Below, in pieces: positions 49,540-62,588 of a DNA stretch of 64,000 bases; within the stretch, counting starts at the first letter, position 1; each line of letters begins with the position of its first letter. The stretch comes from Mesocentrotus franciscanus. Lineage: Eukaryota; Echinodermata; Echinoidea; Camarodonta; Strongylocentrotidae. The stretch is taken from assembly GCA_037976565.1 (NCBI GenBank), contig CP137673.1, positions 3,716,218 through 3,780,217 on the forward strand, in the 5' to 3' direction. The translations under genes were made by a program, and so were the position numbers. The notes below the pieces were generated by a model. It was not told where the DNA came from. It searched no databases and was given only the letters and a program-made list of their open reading frames with translations.

Positions 49540-50625
49540 AAGCTAGACAGATAAGAGTGAACTCTTTCTAGACTTCCCTGTCAGACACTATTGAGACTTG
49601 AGTGAGTGACTGACATCTTTTATCTGTACATAAAATGTGCTGTAACAGGTACATGAGCATTTGTCTACATCAATTAACCCACTACTTGTAATGGCCAAAA
49701 TTAAACTGATTGAATCTTTGCGCAGCACAAAACATACGACCATTCAGTACAAGGGTCTGAAAATCAGACTATTACTTAGGTCGATTTGACAACCAATGGT
49801 CGTTATTTTCCCACAAAAAGGCGTTTTCAAACCCTTTGTTGAGGGAAGTTCTAAATAAGTATTGTCTTTCAAATGCCGTTGAAATTTAACCTTTTCATTT
49901 TTTTGACCTGCAAATGGGACATAGTACCTTTAAAGATACTATGTCCCTTTTGCAGCCAACATCAAATTTTGTAGAACTTTGCAGGAATTACGAATATGTC
50001 ATGTATGTCCTATGTGAAATTTAAACGTTAGCAGTGTCCTAATATTCAAATTAGGCAAGGAAACCTGTTTACTTGCTAGACTTCACTGTCAGACACTATT
50101 GAGTGACTGACTGGCTTTTTTCTTCTTTGGTAATAACATACATAAAATGAGCTGTAAAGGGTACATGAGCATTTGTCTACATCAATAACCCACTTCTTGT
50201 AATGGCCAAACTTAAACATATTGAATCTTTGCGCAGCACAAAGCGTACGACCATTCGGTACAATACCTGTCATAACTATACATTTCGAAACTTCGTACCT
50301 ATTTTCCGTCCATTATACTTGATTTGAAATCTTTATTTTTTTGTGTGTGTTTGTAATCTACGCTTATACGCTTGTATAAAAAAGAAGAATTTAAATTGTT
50401 TTTTGATGTAAATGTGGAACAAATAAACTTCAAACTTCAAACTTCAAATGGTCTGAAAATCAGACTATTACTTACTGTATTGGTACCACTGAAGTCGATT
50501 CGACATCTAATAGTCGTTATTTTCCCACTTAAAGACATTTTCAAGCCCCCCCCTTTTTTTAAAGGAAGTTCTAAATTATTATTATCTTTAAATACCGTTG
50601 AATTTAACCTTTTCCTTTTGGGACA
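49540..50625 (+). repeat. Interspersed repeat, two direct copies before the gap
   Basis: 49570-49960 and 50076-50625 share CAGACACTATTGAG, GCGCAGCACAAA, GGTCTGAAAATCAGACTATT and TTATTTTCCCAC. Relatives are at 51126-51275 and, inverted, 53605-54135. A (TTCAAAC)n-like tail near 50427 suggests a nested retroelement end. Confidence 0.7.
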
Positions 50626-51125
50626 NNNNNNNNNNNNNNNNNNNNNNNNNNNNNNNNNNNNNNNNNNNNNNNNNNNNNNNNNNNNNNNNNNNNNNNNNNN
50701 NNNNNNNNNNNNNNNNNNNNNNNNNNNNNNNNNNNNNNNNNNNNNNNNNNNNNNNNNNNNNNNNNNNNNNNNNNNNNNNNNNNNNNNNNNNNNNNNNNNN
50801 NNNNNNNNNNNNNNNNNNNNNNNNNNNNNNNNNNNNNNNNNNNNNNNNNNNNNNNNNNNNNNNNNNNNNNNNNNNNNNNNNNNNNNNNNNNNNNNNNNNN
50901 NNNNNNNNNNNNNNNNNNNNNNNNNNNNNNNNNNNNNNNNNNNNNNNNNNNNNNNNNNNNNNNNNNNNNNNNNNNNNNNNNNNNNNNNNNNNNNNNNNNN
51001 NNNNNNNNNNNNNNNNNNNNNNNNNNNNNNNNNNNNNNNNNNNNNNNNNNNNNNNNNNNNNNNNNNNNNNNNNNNNNNNNNNNNNNNNNNNNNNNNNNNN
51101 NNNNNNNNNNNNNNNNNNNNNNNNN
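50626..51125. other. Assembly gap of 500 N
   Basis: Exactly 500 unknown bases. ORFs drawn across it are meaningless. The sequence right after the gap repeats the sequence right before it. Confidence 1.
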
Positions 51126-51560
51126 ACTAATAGTCGTTATTTTCCCACTTAAAGACATTTCAAGCCCCCCCCCCTTTTTTTAAAAGGAAGTTCTAAATTA
51201 GTATTATCTTTCAAATACCGTTGGAATTTAACCTTTTCATTTTTGGGGCCTGCAAATGGGACATAGTACCTTTAAACACTCGTTGCTTTGTATTATTTTT
51301 GTTTCAAATTTATTGCCCTCCGCCAAACACAAATACAATTGTTTGGTTCATGCCGTTAATAATGCAAGTAAACTGTATTTACCCATCTCCCCTAAAACCA
51401 CAAGCACCAACGGATTTTTTTTTTCTTCTCCAGGGGGCAACAAACAAAATTATGTCGCACATCGATCATTGGGCAATCACGTTTGCACTAGCTGATTAAT
51501 TATGTTATTCGAAGAACATACTGTTTCATGTAGAGCGCTTGTCATTGCTACCGCTAGGGA

Positions 51561-52553
51561 ATGGATTTTGCACGGCATTCTGACAATCAAATTGGTTTGA
51601 ATGTTGGCGGTAAGATCTACCTGACAACTCGGGACACCCTAACGCGGTACCCGAACAGTTTCTTTGCCATCATGCTATACAGCGATATCCCTTCTGATAG
51701 AGATGCCCAAGGAAACTACCTGATTGACCGGGATAGCGAGATATTTCGCCATGTCCTAAATTTCATGAGGTGTGGCGAACTTGTGCTACCACGGGGGTTT
51801 GATGAGTTCGATTTACTGGAACGTGAAGCCGACTTCTTTACGCTCGAGGCGCTTGAAGTGGCGCTTAGAAGACAAGCTGCAGGTATGTCGGTGGGTATGT
51901 CGGTGGGGATTGCGGTTGGTATCGGTGGCACCAGGAGCACGTATATGATGAGCAGAGAGGCGTTGATGAGAGAAAAAGAATCTTTCTTCACCGACATGTT
52001 GGATGGAGGGAAGCCAGTTCCAAGAGACACACAAGGCAACTACGTAATCAGTAGGAACAATAGTCTCTTCCATCATGTTGTTGACTACCTAGTACGTGGA
52101 GGAATCCTCAATGACATCACATGGAGTGAGCTTCAGCAGCTACGAAAGGAAGCCAAGTATTTTGGACTGCAAATGTTGGAAGAACACATCAAAAGCGTTG
52201 AGTTCATGATGAAACAAATGACCAAGGATCATGGCGTACACATTAATTTCTTTTATTCTAAGAATGGCCCGTGTGTTGCTTATTCCAACAAGCTACTTGT
52301 CAATCATAATCAACCCCCCTTTTACATCGAAACGCTTTGGAAGGGACATCAAATTGGTGAAGTCAATGGAGCCGGAGTGTATGCTGGAGAAGTGGACCCT
52401 AAAATAATGTGCAAATATACAAGTGCAAGCTCTGTTATGGATTTTTTCGCAACCCAATTAATAGCCATTGGGGAATTGCATGGCCTTAGTAACAATTATG
52501 AGAAGTTCAAACTAAGCTCCAATTGTACTCGAATATATGTGCGCATATTATAG
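51561..52553 (+). CDS. Intronless protein with two KCTD/T1-type BTB domains
   Basis: 330 residues, ATG in GGGAATGG and stop TAG at 52551-52553. Residues about 9-105 form a T1/BTB domain of the KCTD and voltage-gated K-channel type: IGLNVGGKIYLTTRDTLTRY, a P-S-D-R-D segment, then DRDSEIFRHVLNFMRCGEL. After a Gly/Val-rich linker (MSVGMSVGIAVGIGG) a second, more divergent T1 domain follows (about 115-212; FFTDMLDGGKPVPRDTQGNY, FHHVVDYLVRGG). The C-terminal ~115 residues resemble nothing I recognise. KCTD proteins commonly oligomerise and act as cullin-3 adaptors or G-protein regulators; the role here is unknown. The lack of introns may indicate a retrocopy. Confidence 0.85.
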   Translation: MDFARHSDNQIGLNVGGKIYLTTRDTLTRYPNSFFAIMLYSDIPSDRDAQGNYLIDRDSEIFRHVLNFMRCGELVLPRGFDEFDLLEREADFFTLEALEVALRRQAAGMSVGMSVGIAVGIGGTRSTYMMSREALMREKESFFTDMLDGGKPVPRDTQGNYVISRNNSLFHHVVDYLVRGGILNDITWSELQQLRKEAKYFGLQMLEEHIKSVEFMMKQMTKDHGVHINFFYSKNGPCVAYSNKLLVNHNQPPFYIETLWKGHQIGEVNGAGVYAGEVDPKIMCKYTSASSVMDFFATQLIAIGELHGLSNNYEKFKLSSNCTRIYVRIL

Positions 52554-52912
52554 GACCCGAGAAAAGATGGAGTGGTATATATTTCACAATCGGTCATCCT
52601 GAAAGCTGTAGCTCTTAGCCCTGCACGCATGTATCGGATATTTTTAGATTTCCTGTACCTCAGTCTACTAAAAGTGATAATGATATTCTTATCTTAATAG
52701 TTTTGTTTTGTTGCAAAGTAATACAAAGTACATGGAATTGTATTTGTTTTAGTAGTTTTATAAAGCTTTCGCAGACGTGACAAAAACGCCAAGAATGTCA
52801 GAGACACGCACTGCAAATGCACAATAGATTTCTATACCATTATGTCATTGTTATTATCACTTATATAGCATCCTTGTCATTTGATTGGAGGATTGTTGGT
52901 CACATGATATTC

Positions 52913-52918
52913 AATAAA
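52913..52918 (+). terminator. Candidate polyadenylation signal of the KCTD-like gene
   Basis: AATAAA 360 bp after the stop, in TTCAATAAATAATC. Confidence 0.45.
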
Positions 52919-53028
52919 TAATCTATTGAGCACGCATTTTTGTTCTATTCAGGGAGCATTTTTTGGTTATATTCGACCCTTATTGTTTGCCGTAGTTGTG
53001 ACATATTGCACTGCATAACAAACTTTGA

Positions 53029-53221
53029 CACGTACACAGGGGCGGATCGAGCCGGCGGCAAGGGAGCGGGCCAGAGAGGGGGCAAGAGAGGGGGCCCAAT
53101 TTGTGGAAAAATATTTAGCGGCGAATCAATCAGCCAGCAGGTGAATAAGCGGGGGAGGCGCACTTTTCCACTATTTTTTTGTCAGGAGGGGCCGCCCCCT
53201 TGATCCGCCACTGCACGTACA
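53029..53221. mobile_element. hAT-like MITE with perfect 8-bp target duplication
   Basis: Element 53037-53213 with ends CAGGGGCGGATC and GATCCGCCACTG, flanked on both sides by CACGTACA (53029-53036 and 53214-53221). A 177-bp non-autonomous element; 8-bp duplications and CAGNGG ends fit hAT. Confidence 0.85.
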
Positions 53222-53411
53222 TTCACAAGCAGGCGACCAGGGTCATCATGGCGGCCGGTATAAACATCAATTTAGACTAATTTACGTAGATGTTATATAA
53301 AACAAATAATGAATGTTTTTAATTCGTTCAATAGTGCGAATATTTTCATTCGTTGAAAGATTAACGTTCTATTAAACTCATAAGCATTCATTATTTGTAT
53401 AGTAGTAGTAA

Positions 53412-53412
<1 letters not shown>

Positions 53413-53459
<47 letters not shown>

Positions 53460-53460
53460 T
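53413..53460 (+). repeat. (AAT)n microsatellite
   Basis: ATAATAATA repeats. Confidence 0.9.
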
Positions 53461-53604
53461 CACTGATGATAATAATAATAATGATGATTGTGATTTGTGA
53501 TGATGAGGATGATAATAATGAAAATAAAGATGATGGTAAAACAAGATTCATCTATTAAGCGCCATGTTAAGAGATACAAAGCGCAGTGAATCTAATGTTA
53601 TTAA

Positions 53605-54135
53605 CCATGCATTACTATATCTCATTTGCAGGCCAAAAAAATGAAAAGGTTAAATTCCAACGGCATTTGAAAGACAATACTAATTTAGAACTTCCATCAA
53701 AACGAAAGGGCTTGAAAATGGCTTTTAGTGGGAAAATAACGACCATTAGTTGTCAATTCGACTTAAGTGATTGCAATCGCGTAAGTGATTTTCAGACCCT
53801 TTTACAGAATGGTCGTACGTTTTGTGCTGCACAATTTAATCTTGGCCATTACAAGTAGTGGGTTATTGATGTAGAAAAATGTTCATGTACCTTTTACAGC
53901 TCAATGTATGTATTTTATTTTATGTATGTTATTACCAAAGAAAAAATATGTCAGTCAGTCACCCAATAGTGTCTGACAGTGAAGTCTAGAAAGTAAACGG
54001 GTTTCCTTGCATAATTTGAATACTAGGCAACTGCTAATGTTTAAATTTCACATAGGACATACATGACATATTCATATTTCCTGCAAAGTTCTACAGAATT
54101 TGATTTTGGCTGCAAAAGGGACATATATTTATCTT
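53605..54135 (-). repeat. Interspersed repeat, inverted copy
   Basis: Reverse complement of the repeat at 49570-50625: AATAACGACCATTAG, TTTTGTGCTGCAC, GTGTCTGACAGTGAAGTCTAG. Together with the copies at 49.5-51.3 kb it encloses the KCTD-like gene between inverted arms. Confidence 0.75.
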
Positions 54136-54589
54136 TAACATATTTTTATTATGGTATTTAATTGTTTTGTTTGCTGGGTTACCTGTCTATATGTTCTCTT
54201 CGAATATGATATTGACATGATTTTTAAGAGAATTGTTTTTGTGGATATTTACTTACAGTGAATAACTTGTTATATTATGTGTTTGTTTAACCATGGACCC
54301 TACACTTTCAGTCTGTAATGTCTACCACACGCGGCCCGCGAGACGATTTGATGCGGCCCAAACCAAGTAATAATACTCAGAAAGAAATGCATAATAGGTA
54401 ACATCATCACTGATCATTGATATGTAAGTCTCTCATATAAACTATCATTAATCATCTGTCATCTTATGCTTTCACATGTGATGAAAGAAACAATATTATA
54501 TAGAACAAACGAGGAACAATGTAAGTGGGATGTATTGAGCGGGAGGGTTGGGGCATTTATAAAATGGCTTCTTTTTTTATATATAAATT

Positions 54590-57500
54590 ATATGTCTCTC
54601 CTCTCGGTATAACTGATTGGGTTATGCAGGTGGACTAATACCCTGGGGCTTCCTCCTCTTATTCGAATAGTGCAGTGGGTTCGTAACATGGAAATAAGAG
54701 CACTATACAAGATTCCACTATCGTTATTATTATTATTGTTATTATATTACATGTACATGTAAATCACTTTAGTCTTGGGAGTGACCTCTGTTGTCACCAA
54801 TCTAAAGACATGGCTCAGGATTTAATATACCAGCTTTCATATGAAATATGCTGCTGAGTATACGCAATAATGATGTACTTTTCTTTTACAAATTCTACTT
54901 TTTGACTTTTTTTGCATTGTACATGTAAATAGAAGAACAGACCGCTATAATTTATTTGCCACATATTTGTTTTATTTATTGATTTTCTAAGTATACTTTG
55001 TTCAAGATATATTGTAAAACAGCATCTGAGGAACTAACACTTCAACAAGCTCTGCTTCTAGTTAGTTTCTTCTTTCTCGTGCAATTTCTATTATATTTGT
55101 CGTTTCATTGTATATTTGTTTGTAATATACGTATTCATTGTATTATGTTTTGCATGAGAAATAAAATAATTTGAATCACAGAACAGACCGCTAGACTAAA
55201 AACTTGTTGTATGATAGATTTGAGAGTGTACGTTAACATTTCATTTGTTTTAATTAAATAACTATGTAAATATCATGTCTTGAAAACAATTTTGAGAGTT
55301 GTATGAGAACACAACATCAAATCACATTGTATCATCTAAATTTGTTGTTACATGACTGAAATGAACATCAAAACATAAAAAAATTTGGTGTAAGTGGGAC
55401 TGAATAACATTTTAAAGCAAATCTTGAATATTAAGTCCCTAATTGGTTGAAACATTAGACTTGCGTTTAATTTGGGGCCTGTGTTTTAACTGTCATGAAG
55501 GTAGCATTTTCTGCTGGAGACCCCCTATCCTTTATTATAAAACTTATCATCAATGACAAGCTACAGTAGTTGATACAAGCTACTGAAATCAGTGAAGTTC
55601 ATTAGCTGTAAGCAAATTGGTCGAGAATTGTGGCAAGTGATATTCGTACATGTAGCTATAGTTGTATGAAACTTGTAAAGAAAATTCAACGTTCTTCAAG
55701 GGAAAATGTGCATTTAATATATCTATATATTTAGCATTTATTAATACTTTGTGATATGATTATTTGCATTTGCAATTGGAAAAAATGTCAATCGGTAGTA
55801 GGACCATGTAGTTTTATTGATACATGTGCATGGAAGTGCTCTTAACAAAGATTGAATGGTGATTATTGACATTTTTGAAATACTGTTGAATAAATATGGA
55901 GAAGATGAATTAATAATGTTGATTATATATGTATAATATGAATAAATAAGAATATTTACTAATTGATAATGCAACGTTATTGATTTTAATCAATCATGTA
56001 AGGCAATCCATTTGATAAGAAAGAAAGAACATGATATCAAAGTATTTTTTTTCTTATTTTTTGTAATTGGAGCTGTGATAGCATTACCAAGAAAGATTGC
56101 TGAATCTGACAAATCTTCCATTTTTCTTTCCATTATTACGCAGCTGCTTACATGTATGTTGTGTATATTTGTATATTGAAAAAAAGAAAATTCAGCTTTT
56201 TTCAACGGGAAAATGTGCATTTACTATATCTTTGTATTTAGCATTTCATTCGTACTTGGTAATAAGATTATTTGCATTTGCATTACGACAAAATTTTGAC
56301 AAAATGACAATCGTTAGTTGGACCATGTAGTTTTATTTATATACACTTGCATGGAAGTGCTCTTAACAAAGATTGAATGGGATTGTTTAATTTTTTTGTA
56401 ATAATGTTGAATAAATATGTAGAAGATAAATTAATAATGTTGATTATTATATGTATAAAGATTATGAATACATAAGAATATTTACTGATTGATAATGTTT
56501 TGTTATCGAATTAATAAATCATGGTAGACAATCCATTTGATAATAAAGAAAGAACATGATATCAAAGTAAGATTGTGCCGTGTTAATATCTTCTTCTGCA
56601 ATGATTTCAGAGTACTCCTATTGATGATCAGATATGTTGATCTTCTGTTTCTTTCTATAATAACTTTACAGGGCAATCTAAACCTTGTTGCAAGTTACTT
56701 GGAAAGAAGGGAGAAAAATCAAGATATAAATTAAATCAGAGGAAAAATATGAAAGTGATAGATTTTTTTATTTGAAATCATTGTATGGGAATTTCATAGT
56801 GTAATATTAATAATTTCAGTATAATGTACTACATTGCAGGACAACTGTCACATTAGGAATAAACTCAAAACGACTGAAAATATTTTTTCAAACGTTATAA
56901 CTGGGCTGGATCTTTTGTTTTGGGAGAACCTAGCTATAGCAACATTATGTTAGTTGCTCCTGAAGGAAAAGTTGCTGAAACTGAAATGGATGATATTTTA
57001 GTTCACAGTGGAAACTTTTTATAACTTGGACATTGGGACCATGAAAACATGAATTGTTAAATCAGTGCCTCGTCTTTTAACGAGTTGCGATTGATCCAAA
57101 TCAATTACAAGTCCTCTAATCAAACGCAAGTTTGCAGCCTCTTTTCTCTTATGCACATATTTGCAATTGATATCAATCACAAATAAGTTGCAATTGATCG
57201 CAACTGCTTATAAGATGGGGCCCAGGTATCGGGTCAGATCAGGGCCAAAAAAAATAATTATATAGCGAAGGGGTTGCAGCAAAATTACCTTGTTATATCA
57301 GGTACATTCATCTCATTGTATCAGAGCTATTTATAATGAGTGTCCACTGGAGAGTTGTCCCTTTCAGTCACACTCAACTTACCGATTCACATACATAATG
57401 TGATCACACCAATGAAACATTCATTCCTTTCTTAGTGTTTTACAGACTTGGTTCAAATTTTCAGTAACCCCTTCTCTGATTTTCTTGTTATCACCCAGAA

Positions 57501-57665
57501 AACAACATTTCAAACATTTCAAACCTTTCAAAACCAATTTGACCATCTGAGAAAGGTTGGTTGCCCTTTATGATGATTATGCTCTCACATCCTGAACAGC
57601 AGGAAAATTATTTCACTTTCACATGAACCACAATCTCAGATATTAGAATGCATCAATTTGGATGG
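54590..57665 (+). repeat. Segmental duplication, segment B
   Basis: Aligns with segment A (from about 34150) and with C (from 55321). It starts near TGTCTCTCCTCTCGGTATAA and is lost after ATGGTTACAATGGACTAATG. A ~260-bp insertion at about 54950-55190 ends in TGAGAAATAAAATAATTTGA, like a retroelement tail. No gene recognised inside. Confidence 0.8.
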
Positions 57666-57718
57666 TTACAATGGACTAATGTTAAGGAGGAAAACACACT
57701 TGTTTTGTTGTTGTTATT

Positions 57719-58850
57719 CAGGGCCGTAGCCAGAATTTTGAGAAGAGGGATGCGTTTTAATATCCCGATCAGGAGACACTTATGGAAAAAAGTGATAAAC
57801 CTTTGCAAAAGACGCAATCCTTTTTTTCGGGGGAAGCAGGTGCAGAAGCTTTTAAGTAATAGATAAACTTTTCTCAACCTTGAGTCGACCTTCTTTCAAC
57901 AAATAGTGATTTTTTTTTCTTGGGCAAAATATTATTCAAGGTAATATTTATTCCCTTTTGGTAAGCAATGGTATATAGCGAGAGAAAGAGAGAGAGAGAG
58001 AGAGAGATAAAAATGTAGACTTATCAATAATATTGAATATCATCTTCCTGCTTAATTTCCCTCCTTAATTAAATGAGCATGTTTATACCATAAACTGGCG
58101 AGCGAGCGTTTTAAACCAAATAATTTTTTTCAACAATAATGAGTATCAAACAGAGTTTTCTTGCTGCGGGACGGGTCGGGCACATTCATAGTTAAGGCGA
58201 TGTCAATTTCATTTTTAGCGAGCGGGCGGTTTTAAGCTTGTTTTATATTGAATAGCATCTACCTGCCTTCCGCCCTTCTTCGGCAAATCAATATGTTTAA
58301 AATCATAATCGCGAGTTAGCGTAGCAAGTGAACGATTTTGTTAACACTTCTCTTTTGATAATAATTATAGACATACTTTTTTCCCATAAAGTAACTGTGT
58401 CTTCTTGCCCCGTGAAAGGGAGGGCACAAACACATTTAAGGGGACGTTTTTTGTTTGTTTTTAATTTTTTTTATTTGGCGAACAAGGAAGGTAAAAATTA
58501 TAGGTTAAAATCTTGAATAGAATCTTTCTACATTACGCCCCTTTTGAATCAAATGGGCAAGTATTATTTCAGGATTTTTGTTTATTCCTTGTTGGCGAGC
58601 GAGCTTAGCGAATGGTCGAAATTCTTTGGCTTGCCATTTCATATTGAAAAGCATCTGCGTGCCTAGCATCGCTTTTTAATCAGTGATGTGCAAAATGTAT
58701 TACGAACATAAGCTAGCGTAGCGAGCAAGCGAATTTCCACCCTTTCATATAATAACTGAAAACCATCTGCCCGCCTACCACCCCTTTTCTTAATCAATGA
58801 TTATTTCACGAGCATGTAGGCCTATATATTTCATACTCCATTTTATTTCT
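57719..58850. repeat. Degenerate GCGAGCGAGCG-containing repeats
   Basis: Begins with CAGGGCCGTAGCCAGAATTTTG, a TE-like terminus. It then has about five spaced GCGAGCGAGC(G/T)TAGCGA words (near 58098, 58217, 58310, 58595, 58710), each after 'CATCT(A/G)CC(T/C)GCC'. Similar words lie at 10118 and 10268. Confidence 0.5.
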
Positions 58851-59089
58851 CATTTTTCCCGACGTGTCGCGATGCCGCGCCGTCAGGATTAAACGTCATT
58901 AATTATACCGACACCGTTCCGACACAAAGTTATAGGCCAATGCAAAAATATGGAAATTAAATCTTCCTACATTCTATTTTGTTTCTTTTTCCCCTTGTCT
59001 TTAGCCTTTTCTTTTCTCTTTTCTTGACCTTTTCTTTCCATGTTTTCTTGTCCTTTTCTTTTCTTTTCCTTTCTTCGTATCTTTTTTTC

Positions 59090-59335
59090 GCTGCAAAAGG
59101 GAGCATTTGTCTTTTACGGGGCACTCCTGCTACGTCGGAGCATTTGTCTTCAACGGGGTACTTTGGGGAAGGAGCAATGTTGGAGCATTTGAATTTTACA
59201 GGGCACTTTTTGGGCCGAGCTGTCGGAGGAGCAATTGTCGGTGGAGCAATTGTCAGCAGAGCAATGTCGGCGGAGCAATTGTCGCTTTTTGCGGAGCATT
59301 TGTCGGCGGAGCAATCGTCGGCGGAGCATGTGTCA
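59090..59335 (+). repeat. GGAGCAATTGTCGGC minisatellite
   Basis: About 12 units of a 15-25-bp repeat GGAGCA(A/T)TTGTC(GGC), directly abutting segment C. The Ala/Glu/Gly/Ser-rich ORFs over it are artefacts. Confidence 0.8.
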
Positions 59336-61798
59336 TGGATTCCAAATCACATTGTATCATCTAAACCTTTTTTTACATGACCGAAATGAACATCAGATTC
59401 AGGGGCCTCTTGTATCAAAGGTTTGGTGTAAGTGGGACTGAATAACATTTTAAAGCAATTATTCAATCTCCAGTTAATGATTGATTGAAACATTAGACTT
59501 GAGTTTAATTTGGGGCCTGTGTTTTAACTGTCATAAAGGTAGCATTTTCTGCTGGACCCCCCCCCTATCCTTCATTATAAAACTTATCATCAATGACAAG
59601 CTACAGTAATTTATACAAGCTACTGAAATCAGTGAAGTTCATTCGCTGTAAGCAAATTTGTTATAGAAAATAGTCGCAAGTGATATTCATACATGTAGCT
59701 AGTTGTATGAAACAGAGCCCAGATGTGATCTCTTTCTTTTGCTGTTTGAGCTGCGATATAGCATTACCAAAAAAGATTCCTGAATCTGGCAAGTCTTCCA
59801 TTTTCTTTCCATTATTACGCAGCTGCTTCATGTTGTATGTTGTAAGTGTACATTTGTATATTGCAACAAATTATCTTCTTCTGCAATGATTTCAGATGAC
59901 TCCTATTGATGATCAGTCATTTGATCTTCTGTTTCTTTCTATAATAACTGTACAGGGCAAGCTAAACATTGTAGCAAGTTGCTTGGAAGGGAGGGAGGAA
60001 AATCAAGAAATGAATGAAATAAGAGAAAAAAATATGAAAGTTATAGATTTTTTTATTTGAAGTCATTGTATGGGAATTTCATATTGTAAAATTAATAATT
60101 CCAGTATAATGTACTACATTATAGGACAAATCTCAAATTGGGAATAAACTCAAAACGACTGAAAATATGTACATTAAGGCCTATATTTTTTGAACGTCAT
60201 AACTGGGAAGGATCTTTTGTTTTGGGAGAACCTAGCTATAGCAACATAATGTTAGTTGCTCCTGAAGGAAAAGTTGCTGAAACTGGTATAGATTATATTT
60301 TAGTTTACAGTGGAAACTTTTTATAACTTGGACATTGGGACCATGAAAACATGAATTGTTAAATCAGGGCCCCGTCTTATAAAGAGTAGCGATTGATCCA
60401 AATCAATCACAAGTCCTCTAAACGAACGCAAGTTTGCGGTCTCTTTTCTCTTATGCACATATTTGCAATTGATATCAATCACAAATAAGTTGCAATTGAT
60501 CGCAACTTTTTATAAGATGGGGCCAGGTATCGGGTCAGATCAGGGCCAAGAAAAGAATAATTATATAGAGGAGGGTTTGCAGCAAAATTACCTTGTTATA
60601 TCAGGTACATTCATCTCATTGTATCAGAGCTATTTATAATGAGTGTCCACTGGAGAGTTGTCCTTTTCAGTCACACTCAACTTACCGATTCACTTACATA
60701 ATGCGATCACACCAATGAAACATTCATTCCTTTCTTAGTGTTTGACACAGACTTGGTTCAAACTTTCAGGAACCCCTTCTCTGACTTTCTTGTTATCACC
60801 CAGAAATAAAACCTTTTAACCTTTCAAACCTAGCTTTCAAAACCAATCTGACCATCTGAGAAAGATTGGATTGCCCTTTATGATGATTATGCTCTCACAT
60901 TCCGAACAGCATGACAATTATTTCACTTTCACATGAACCACAATTTCAGATATTAGAATGCATCAATTTGGATGGTTACAATGGACTAATGTTATGAAGG
61001 AAACCGCACTGTACCATGCATTCTCCTGTATACAGCAATAGTTTCTTGTTATCACCTAATTTGACCATCTGAGAAAGGTTGGTTGCCCTTTATGATGATT
61101 ATTCTCTCACATCCTGAAGAGCTGGAAAATTATTTCACTTTCACATGAACCACAATTTCAGATATTTGAATGCATCGATGGTTACAATGGACTGATTATG
61201 TTATAGAGAAAACCGCACTGTAACATGCATTCTCCTATATATGTATATCATGCAGAATAGTTATAGGCCTATGGTATACACTTGCGCACATACATTGTTG
61301 TTCATTTATACTAGTACTACTATTAATTTTAGTCTCCTAAGACTAACAAACTAATTTGAGCATTGTAAATATTGAATTTGATGAGTAAAACGAATTACAT
61401 TCTGTGCCGTTCAGGACAAGCGACAACAAAAAAGTCATCAGACATTCAAAAAATTGCAGGGGGAGGAAGATTTAAGGGGTTCGTTTTGGGGGAAATACAT
61501 GTAAACTTTATTTAGCCACCAGGGCAGAACTTGTCAGTTATCAATGGAGCGCACAGTCTATACTACATGTATATGACAACTCGATATGTATTTTTTCGCC
61601 CCCCCCCTAATCTCACCGATTCGCAACTGCTCTAGGGTCCATGGTTTTATGGTGCTCGATAGCTCACAATGTTCACATGATCGGCACGAGTGGGAAGATT
61701 TTGATTGTTGTTGCATATGGCGATATAGTCGGTGGGGATTCCCCGATATTGCGAACGCGCATAAATTATGCTCAGAGCACTGCATGACATACAGATAA

Positions 61799-61964
61799 TA
61801 GGGACTTTTAGATTTGCACGTCGACGTAGTGGACTGCCACGTGTGCCAATTCTTTCAAGGCACTGGCCCGTGCACGGCAGTGCCTTAAAAGGACGTCACA
61901 TTACCTTAAAAGGATGTCACCGTGGCAGTCCACGTTCTCGTCGTGTAAAATCTAAAAGTCCTTA
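61799..61964. mobile_element. MITE with TAGGGACTTTTAGATTT ends, copy in segment C
   Basis: Ends TAGGGACTTTTAGATTT and AAATCTAAAAGTCCTTA. Segment A at 37750 lacks it (CATACAGATATATCTCTTGA), so the insertion postdates the A/C duplication. Confidence 0.8.
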
Positions 61965-62588
61965 ATAGCGATCAGTATCTCTTGACGGGGACGCGACGGA
62001 CAGACCAGAAGCATTACCAGGGTAGTAACAGTATAATGTATAGTGATCGTTAATTTAATAATTTAATAATAATAACAATACACGGGCCGGCAGGTTGTGC
62101 GTATTATAACCAACACGAAAAAGCCAACAAAAAGCCAACATTGGCATTGGCTGGAATAAAACGTATATGCGCTATTTCGTTTTTCAATGGCTGTTTCAAA
62201 ATTATCGAATATTTGTGGAGCCCCACAAAATGATATTAGAAATGGTTATATTTAGGGCCTATGGATGTTTCAGCCGTCTCTGAACCGATTTTGTCAATCA
62301 AATTTGACAATCAGTTTTTCATTATCTCACCCAAAAAAAATATTTTGTGTAGCGCCCTCTATACCAAAACTCAACTATCCCTTTAAACAAGGAAGTACAA
62401 ACATGTACATGCTGTGTACACCACGTGATGTAGATTGCATGCATGCGGGTTAATCATGGTACAATTCTATTACCAAAACAATAATTATTTGTGTAAACTT
62501 GGTGTTCGTGTCCTGGAACAGATGCAGATGTGATATTTGGAGATTGTCTGAGTCCGAGATTTTGATCAATTCTCATCTTGTTTTGCAG

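Noticed and set aside
50372..51158. ORFs of 184-252 residues across the gap
   Set aside because: They consist mainly of unknown residues from the N stretch.
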